Assembly: GCF_000247475.1 (NCBI RefSeq)
Contig: NZ_AHZC01000144.1
Span: forward strand, 1 to 47,248
Length of the DNA: 47,248 bases
Reading direction: 5' to 3'
Source: Rhizobium sp. PDO1-076
Lineage (GTDB): Bacteria; Pseudomonadota; Alphaproteobacteria; Rhizobiales; Rhizobiaceae
In this document: positions 41,942 to 47,248 of the stretch, piece by piece
Layout: each line of letters starts with the position of its first letter
Position numbering within the stretch: the stretch's first letter is position 1
The notes under the pieces: model-generated
Seen by the model: only the letters and a program-made list of their open reading frames with translations
Database searches by the model: none
What the model was told of the DNA's origin: nothing
Made by a program: the position numbers and the translations under genes

Positions 41942-42822
41942 CGGCCGCCGGGTCCTTGCTGGCACGCGTGGTGAATGCGCTCGTGCGCGGCCTGCTGCGC
42001 GGCTTCGGCGTGCAGCCGACGGCCGAGACGCTGGCCTTGTCCAGCCATGACCAGTTGCATGCGGCACTCGATCTCATCAATCGCGATGGCCAGTTCGACA
42101 AGGAGCAGAAAGACCGGCTCAGCGGTCTTTTCGATCTCGAGGAGCTCGAGGTTTCCGATGTCATGATCCATCGCACGGCGATGCGAGCGATCAATGCCGA
42201 CGATCTGCCGGACGTGGCCGTGCGCGCCGTGTTGGAAAGCCCCTACACGCGCATGCCGCTCTGGCGCGGCTCGACCGAAAACATCATCGGCGTCGTGCAC
42301 GCGAAAGATCTCCTGCGGTCGCTGGCCGAACCCAATGTCGAGCCGGAAAATCTCGACATCATCAAGATCGCGCAGAAGCCGTGGTTCGTTCCCGATACCA
42401 CGACGCTCAAGGAACAGCTCAACGCCTTCCTGCGCCGCAAACTGCATTTTGCCGTCGTCGTCGACGAGTATGGCGAGGTCCAGGGCGTCGTGACGCTGGA
42501 GGATATTCTGGAGGAAATCGTCGGTGACATTGCCGACGAGCACGATGTGGAGCTGCAGGGCGTTCGGCAGGAGTCCGACGGGTCGATGGTGGTTGATGGC
42601 GCCGTGCCGATCCGCGATCTCAATCGCGCGCTCGACTGGGATCTGCCGGACGAGGAGGCGACGACGATTGCCGGCCTCGTCATCCACGAATCACGATCGA
42701 TCCCGGAAGAACGGCAGGCATTCACCTTCTACGGCAAGCGGTTCATCGTGATGAAACGGGAAAAGAACCGCATCACCAAGCTGCGCATTCGCCCGATCGA
42801 AGCCGTCAAGACAGAGGCTTGA
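41938..42822 (+). CDS. CorC/HlyC-type CBS-pair protein, apparently without DUF21 membrane domain
   Basis: This 294-residue protein has a tandem CBS pair (about residues 70-205; VSDVMIHRTAM, FAVVVDEYGEVQGVVTLEDILEEIVGDI) and a C-terminal CorC_HlyC/transporter-associated domain (about 210-290). The start at ATG 41938 overlaps the aroB stop, and aroB is full length, so there is no room for the DUF21 membrane domain that, as I recall, the rhizobial homologues carry in front of the CBS pair. Residues 1-30 (LLARVVNALVRGLLRGFGVQ) look like the end of that domain. E. coli CorC is also short and soluble, so the form may still work. The family is tied to magnesium and cobalt handling. Confidence 0.88.
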   Translation: MTAAGSLLARVVNALVRGLLRGFGVQPTAETLALSSHDQLHAALDLINRDGQFDKEQKDRLSGLFDLEELEVSDVMIHRTAMRAINADDLPDVAVRAVLESPYTRMPLWRGSTENIIGVVHAKDLLRSLAEPNVEPENLDIIKIAQKPWFVPDTTTLKEQLNAFLRRKLHFAVVVDEYGEVQGVVTLEDILEEIVGDIADEHDVELQGVRQESDGSMVVDGAVPIRDLNRALDWDLPDEEATTIAGLVIHESRSIPEERQAFTFYGKRFIVMKREKNRITKLRIRPIEAVKTEA

Positions 42823-42835
42823 TCGGCCGCCGGCT

Positions 42836-43117
42836 CTACCAGCGTGTCGGTTCGCCCGGTGCTGCCGGCTCGATGGCCAGCGCATGCAGCCCGGCGTCGA
42901 GTTCCGGCTTCAACAGATCCGTCACGGCTCGGTGGCGGGCAAGACGGCTAAGGCCGTTGAATTTTGCAGAGACGATGCGCACCCGCATATGGGTCTCGCC
43001 GGTGCCGGTAATGTCCGGCTGATGACCGGCGTGATGGGCGCTTTCATCGATCACGTCCAGCCGCTCGGGGGCCAGTTCCTGGCGCAGTGTTTGCTCGATG
43101 CGGTTGCGCACGGACAT
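42836..43117 (-). CDS. bolA: BolA-family protein
   Basis: This 93-residue protein has the BolA fold: VRNRIEQTLRQELAPERLDVIDESAHHAGH, then THMRVRIVSAKFNGLSRLARHRAV, with the conserved histidines of iron-sulfur cluster handling with monothiol glutaredoxins. ATG 43117 has GGGAA about 7 bases upstream; the frame extends to 43171 but without a site. It ends 13 bases from the convergent CBS-domain gene and is divergent from the J-domain gene. Confidence 0.93.
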   Translation of the reverse strand: MSVRNRIEQTLRQELAPERLDVIDESAHHAGHQPDITGTGETHMRVRIVSAKFNGLSRLARHRAVTDLLKPELDAGLHALAIEPAAPGEPTRW

Positions 43118-43222
43118 ATCGTGTTCCCTGTGGTCTGGCTTGCGGAAAAAGCCCCACAAAGCGCGCAACATTCCGATTTGTCAATTCTTGTCGCGCCACT
43201 GTCTAGGCACCATAATTACCGC

Positions 43223-43852
43223 ATGAAACTCGACTCGAAATACTTCGATCGGATCCGCACCAAGCGCAAGCGTGTGGCGGAGCCCGAGCCATCCAATCCA
43301 ACCTGTCAGTGGGACGGCTGCGAAAAGCCGGGTGTCCATCGCGCTCCCGTGGGTCGCCACGCCGAGGGTCAGTTCTTCATGTTCTGCTTCGAGCATGTGA
43401 AGGACTACAACAAGGGCTACAACTATTTCTCCGGCCTGTCGGACACCGAGATCGCCCGCTACCAGAAGGAAGCTATCACCGGACACCGGCCGACCTGGAC
43501 GGTTGGCGTCAACAAGGCGGCCAAGACTAGCCCATTGCATTCGACGGCCCGGTCCGGTTCGGCTGCGTCACAGGCGCGCATGAAGGACCCGTTCGGCTTT
43601 GTCCAGCAGGGTCGTACGGGCAATGGTTCTCGCTTCCAGCCGCAGCTGCGCAAGCTGAAGACCATGGAGACCAAGGCACTGGATACGCTCGGTCTTTCGG
43701 CCAATTCGACGGCAACCGAGATCAAGACCCGCTACAAGGAGCTTGTAAAAAAACACCATCCCGATGCAAATGGCGGAGACAGAGGTTCTGAAGAGCGTTT
43801 TCGCGCTGTTATTCAAGCCTACCAATTGTTAAAGCAGGCGGGTTTCTGTTAA
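43223..43852 (+). CDS. J-domain (DnaJ-like) protein
   Basis: This 209-residue protein has a C-terminal J domain (about residues 150-209, [35 protein letters not shown]) containing the HPD motif that stimulates DnaK. The N-terminal part ([34 protein letters not shown]) has cysteines and histidines that could bind a metal. This family lies next to cobS and bolA in rhizobia; its client is unknown. ATG 43223 (MKLDSKYF) is the natural start; a longer frame to 42884 lies across bolA. Confidence 0.9.
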   Translation: MKLDSKYFDRIRTKRKRVAEPEPSNPTCQWDGCEKPGVHRAPVGRHAEGQFFMFCFEHVKDYNKGYNYFSGLSDTEIARYQKEAITGHRPTWTVGVNKAAKTSPLHSTARSGSAASQARMKDPFGFVQQGRTGNGSRFQPQLRKLKTMETKALDTLGLSANSTATEIKTRYKELVKKHHPDANGGDRGSEERFRAVIQAYQLLKQAGFC

Positions 43853-43910
43853 TCCGAGAAGCAGCAGCGACGATATGCGGCCGGTCGGAAGCGCCTGGCA
43901 TGGAGAAACG

Positions 43911-44903
43911 ATGAGCAAAATTGATCTTGATATTTCCAATCTCCCCGACACGACCGTGTCGGTGCGCGAGGTTTTTGGAATAGACAGCGATATCCGCGTC
44001 CCGGCTTACAGCAAGGGCGACCCCTATGTGCCGGATCTCGACCCGGACTACCTGTTCGACCGCGACACGACGCTGGCGATCCTGGCCGGCTTTGCCCATA
44101 ACCGCCGCGTCATGGTGTCGGGCTTCCATGGTACCGGCAAGTCCACGCATATCGAGCAGGTCGCCGCCCGCCTCAACTGGCCCTGCGTGCGTGTCAACCT
44201 CGACAGCCATGTCAGCCGTATCGATCTCGTCGGCAAGGACGCCATCGTGCTCAAGGACGGCAAGCAGATTACCGAATTCAAGGACGGCATCCTGCCCTGG
44301 GCCTACCAGCACAATGTCGCGCTCGTCTTCGACGAATATGATGCCGGCCGCCCGGACGTGATGTTCGTCATCCAGCGCGTGCTGGAGAGTTCCGGCCGCC
44401 TGACGCTGCTCGACCAGAGCCGCGTCATCCGCCCGCACCCGGCCTTCCGCCTGTTCGCCACGGCCAACACCGTCGGCCTCGGCGACACCACCGGCCTCTA
44501 TCACGGCACGCAGCAGATCAACCAGGCGCAGATGGACCGCTGGTCGATCGTGACCACGCTGAACTACCTGCCGCACGACAACGAAGTCGGAATCGTCGCC
44601 GCCAAGGTCAAGAGCTTCGGCGCCACCGCAGAAGGCCGCGACACGGTTTCGCGCATGGTTCGCCTTGCCGATCTCACCCGCGCCGCCTTCATCAACGGCG
44701 ATCTGTCGACCGTGATGAGCCCGCGTACCGTGATTACCTGGGCCGAAAACGCCGAGATCTTCGGCGATGTGGCCTTTGCCTTCCGCGTCACCTTCCTCAA
44801 CAAGTGCGACGAGCTGGAGAGGACGCTGGTCGCCGAACAGTATCAGCGCGCCTTCGGCGTCGAGCTGAAGGAAAGTGCCGCCAACATCGTGCTTGGCGCG
44901 TAA
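43911..44903 (+). CDS. cobS: Aerobic cobaltochelatase subunit CobS
   Basis: This 330-residue AAA+ ATPase works with CobN and CobT to insert cobalt into hydrogenobyrinic acid a,c-diamide in the aerobic cobalamin pathway. Walker A is [10 protein letters not shown], Walker B is LVFDEYDAG, and [11 protein letters not shown] holds sensor 1. ATG 43911 has GGAGAAA a few bases upstream, giving the normal length. cobT follows 14 bases downstream. cobN is not in the window. Confidence 0.97.
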   Translation: MSKIDLDISNLPDTTVSVREVFGIDSDIRVPAYSKGDPYVPDLDPDYLFDRDTTLAILAGFAHNRRVMVSGFHGTGKSTHIEQVAARLNWPCVRVNLDSHVSRIDLVGKDAIVLKDGKQITEFKDGILPWAYQHNVALVFDEYDAGRPDVMFVIQRVLESSGRLTLLDQSRVIRPHPAFRLFATANTVGLGDTTGLYHGTQQINQAQMDRWSIVTTLNYLPHDNEVGIVAAKVKSFGATAEGRDTVSRMVRLADLTRAAFINGDLSTVMSPRTVITWAENAEIFGDVAFAFRVTFLNKCDELERTLVAEQYQRAFGVELKESAANIVLGA

Positions 44904-44917
44904 GGGAAACGATCAGC

Positions 44918-46813
44918 ATGGCAGGGCGCGGCGACAATAGCAGGGCCAAGACGGGCGCAGGCGTGGACACGGAGCCGATGCGCCGTGCGATCACCGGCTG
45001 CGTCCGCTCGATTGCGGGCGATCCGCAGGTCGAGGTGGCCTTTGCCAATGAACGGCCCGGCCTTGCCGGCGAGCGCGTGCGCCTGCCGGAACTGTCGAAG
45101 CGCCCGACCGCACACGAACTCGCCGTTACCCGCGGTCTCGGCGACTCGATGGCGCTGAGGATTGCCTGCCACGACCAGAAGATCCATGCGACCATGGCGC
45201 CGCAGGGTGCCGATGCCCGGATGATCTTCGACGCGGTCGAGCAGGCGCGCGTCGAGGCGATCGGTTCGCTGCGCATGCCGGGCGTTGCCTCCAACATCCA
45301 GTCGATGAACACCGAGAAATATGCGAAAGCCAATTTCTCGACGATCAGCCGCCAGGAAGACGCGCCGATCCAGGAAGCCGTCGCCATGCTGGTGCGCGAG
45401 AAGCTCACCGGCCAGAAGCCGCCGGAGACGGCCGGCAAGGTGCTCGATCTCTGGCGCTCGTTCATCGAGGACAAGGCCGGTGCCGATCTCGACAACCTGC
45501 CGAATGCGATCAACGACCAGCAGAATTTCGCCCGGGTGATCCGTCACATGCTCTCGGCCATGGAAATGGCCGAGGATGTCGGCGACGATCAGGAACAGGG
45601 CGAGGACGACGAATCGACCGACGAGGACCAGCCGCGCAGCGGTGACGAGGACCAGGAGAGCGCCGAGGAAGAGGCGGGTTCCGAATCCGCGCCGGCCGAC
45701 GAGAGCGAAGCCTCGCAGGAGCAGATGGACGACGGCGAAATGGACGGCGCGGAGATTTCCGACGACGACATGGCCGACGAGGGCGAGGACGACAGCGAGA
45801 CACCCGGCGAAATGCGCCGCCCGTCGACGCCGTTCGACGATTTCAACGAGAAAGTCGACTACAAGATCTTCACCGAGGAATTCGACGAGGAGATCACCGC
45901 GGAAGAGTTGTGCGACGAAGCCGAGCTCGACCGGTTGCGCGCCTTTCTCGACAAGCAGCTGGCCCATCTGCAGGGTGCCGTCGGCCGTCTGGCCAACCGG
46001 CTGCAACGCCGCCTGATGGCACAGCAGAACCGGTCCTGGGAGTTCGATCTCGAGGAGGGTTACCTCGATCCGGCCCGTCTGGTTCGTCTGGTCATCGATC
46101 CGATGCAGCCGCTGTCCTTCAAGAAGGAAAAGGACACCAAGTTCCGCGATACGGTCGTGACGCTGGTGATCGACAATTCCGGCTCGATGCGCGGCCGACC
46201 GATCACGGTCGCCGCCACCTGCGCCGACATCCTTGCGCGGACGCTGGAGCGCTGCGGCGTCAAGGTCGAGATCCTCGGCTTTACCACCAAGGCGTGGAAG
46301 GGCGGGCAGTCCAGAGAGAAATGGCTTGCCGGCGGCAAGCCGTCAGCACCCGGCCGCCTCAACGACCTGCGCCATATCATCTACAAGTCGGCCGACGCTC
46401 CCTGGCGGCGCGCACGACGCAATCTCGGCCTGATGATGCGCGAAGGCCTGTTGAAGGAGAATATCGACGGCGAGGCGCTGATGTGGGCGCATAACCGTCT
46501 GATGGCGCGGCGCGAGCAGCGCAAGATCATGATGATGATCTCCGATGGCGCGCCGGTCGACGATTCGACGCTGTCGGTCAATCCGGGCAATTATCTCGAG
46601 CGCCATCTGCGTGCGGTTATCGAGCAGATCGAGACGCGCTCGCCGGTCGAATTGCTGGCGATCGGCATCGGCCATGATGTGACGCGCTACTATCGCCGCG
46701 CCGTCACCATCGTCGATGCCGATGAACTGGCGGGCGCGATGACCGAGCAACTGGCCTCGCTGTTCGAGGACAATGCCTCTGGCTCGGGTGGCGGACGCCG
46801 CCGTCGTGCCTAG
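44918..46813 (+). CDS. cobT: Aerobic cobaltochelatase subunit CobT
   Basis: This 631-residue partner of CobS is normal in length. The N-terminal domain is followed by a strongly acidic linker (about residues 220-310, rich in Asp/Glu), then a C-terminal von Willebrand A domain with the metal site DNSGSMRG (MIDAS) and [10 protein letters not shown]. The protein ends in [11 protein letters not shown] 44918 follows AAGGGA. It forms a ring complex with CobS that drives cobalt insertion by CobN. The next gene starts inside its last codons. Confidence 0.97.
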   Translation: MAGRGDNSRAKTGAGVDTEPMRRAITGCVRSIAGDPQVEVAFANERPGLAGERVRLPELSKRPTAHELAVTRGLGDSMALRIACHDQKIHATMAPQGADARMIFDAVEQARVEAIGSLRMPGVASNIQSMNTEKYAKANFSTISRQEDAPIQEAVAMLVREKLTGQKPPETAGKVLDLWRSFIEDKAGADLDNLPNAINDQQNFARVIRHMLSAMEMAEDVGDDQEQGEDDESTDEDQPRSGDEDQESAEEEAGSESAPADESEASQEQMDDGEMDGAEISDDDMADEGEDDSETPGEMRRPSTPFDDFNEKVDYKIFTEEFDEEITAEELCDEAELDRLRAFLDKQLAHLQGAVGRLANRLQRRLMAQQNRSWEFDLEEGYLDPARLVRLVIDPMQPLSFKKEKDTKFRDTVVTLVIDNSGSMRGRPITVAATCADILARTLERCGVKVEILGFTTKAWKGGQSREKWLAGGKPSAPGRLNDLRHIIYKSADAPWRRARRNLGLMMREGLLKENIDGEALMWAHNRLMARREQRKIMMMISDGAPVDDSTLSVNPGNYLERHLRAVIEQIETRSPVELLAIGIGHDVTRYYRRAVTIVDADELAGAMTEQLASLFEDNASGSGGGRRRRA

Positions 46814-47248
46814 GCCAGTTCCGGGTTGTCGCTCTGGCGCAAGCCTTCTGACGATCTCCGTTGCGCTGCTGCTGGCCTCCTGTGCGCCATCGGCGCTGAA
46901 GCCGGGGGAAGCGCTGCCGATCCGCATCGAATCCCGTGCCATCACCACATTGGGCGGATCGCCGCGTCTTGCCGAGGGGATCGAGTTTGTCGGCGGGCTG
47001 GAGCTTTCGTCTGACGAACCGCTGTTCGGCGCCTTCTCCTCCATTCGTTTTCTTGACGATTCACGCTTTGTCGGCGTGTTCGACACGGGATACTGGATTG
47101 AGGGCCGGATAGAGCGTGGCGCGGATGGCATGCTGTCCGGCGTCAGCGATGCCCGGCTTGCCGCCATGCTCAATCGGGATGGTCGGGAGAGCGCCAGCAA
47201 ATATCAGGTCGATGCCGAGAGCCTTGCGCTTGTCGATGGCGCGGCTCT
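46806..47248 (+). CDS. Esterase-like/phytase-like lipoprotein, N-terminal part (runs off window)
   Basis: The open frame begins at GTG 46806, overlapping the last eight bases of cobT, and continues to the window end (147 codons). The N-terminus is a lipoprotein signal ([12 protein letters not shown], Cys26). Next comes the start of the 'esterase-like activity of phytase' domain: [38 protein letters not shown]. Function of the family is poorly known; it is often found next to cobT in rhizobia, from memory. The GTG start has only a weak GGCGG site, so a nearby start is possible. The 3' end is not visible. Confidence 0.78.
   Translation, partial: MPRPVPGCRSGASLLTISVALLLASCAPSALKPGEALPIRIESRAITTLGGSPRLAEGIEFVGGLELSSDEPLFGAFSSIRFLDDSRFVGVFDTGYWIEGRIERGADGMLSGVSDARLAAMLNRDGRESASKYQVDAESLALVDGAA

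Overview
The window is GC-rich chromosomal DNA of an alphaproteobacterium, most likely a member of the Rhizobiaceae. The evidence is the set of rhizobial housekeeping neighbours (cobS-cobT with a J-domain gene and bolA; aroK-aroB-CBS protein; xerD-accA), an ALAS-type hemA (the C4 route to heme typical of alphaproteobacteria), an EcfG-type sigma factor with matching promoter motifs, and TamA/TamB. Coding density is high. I see no insertion sequence, prophage, CRISPR array or rRNA. There is one tRNA, Arg(CCT). Genes are cut at both ends: an L-lactate dehydrogenase at the left edge and a phytase-like esterase lipoprotein at the right edge.

Layout. 1-2145: 3' part of ldh, an ArsR regulator with a BigR/SqrR-like cysteine pair, and a LysR regulator. 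2278-8640: a NAD-dependent molybdenum formate dehydrogenase operon, fdsG-fdsB-(DUF4287 gene)-fdsA-fdhD-fdsD, closed by a strong hairpin. 8757-11020: cheW and a soluble double-PAS chemoreceptor. 11269-12755: arginase and a divergent Lrp/AsnC regulator. 12774-18912: tamB and tamA for outer-membrane protein assembly. 19046-19309: a glycine-zipper lipoprotein. 19625-23403: coxSLM, a molybdenum hydroxylase of the CO dehydrogenase form II type. 23464-24839: an FNR/FixK-type box and hemA. 24917-29178: serine hydrolase, dxr and a P1B-type ATPase. 29273-32173: a block of small stress-type genes around an EcfG-like sigma factor, with three GGAAC-N16-(C/T)GTT promoters. 32302-36094: tRNA-Arg, an M20 amidohydrolase, a D-Ala-D-Ala carboxypeptidase and a His-rich CobW-family protein. 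36104-40032 (minus strand): TusA-like protein, L,D-transpeptidase lipoprotein, accA, xerD and a small membrane protein. 40182-42822: aroK-aroB-CBS protein with 4-nt overlaps. 42836 to the end: bolA, J-domain protein, cobS, cobT and the esterase start.

How the parts fit. Two molybdenum enzyme systems (formate dehydrogenase with its sulfurtransferase FdhD, and the Cox-like hydroxylase) suggest use of C1 compounds or other reduced small molecules as extra electron donors. The redox or persulfide-type ArsR, the FNR box at hemA and the stress sigma block suggest tuning to oxygen, sulfur and general stress. The most interesting points are the sigma-factor block with its own promoters and a NepR-like small protein, the DUF4287 gene built into the fds operon, the BigR-like cysteine pair, and a CorC-type protein that seems to lack its DUF21 membrane domain. 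All family assignments come from reading motifs by eye; no database search was run.
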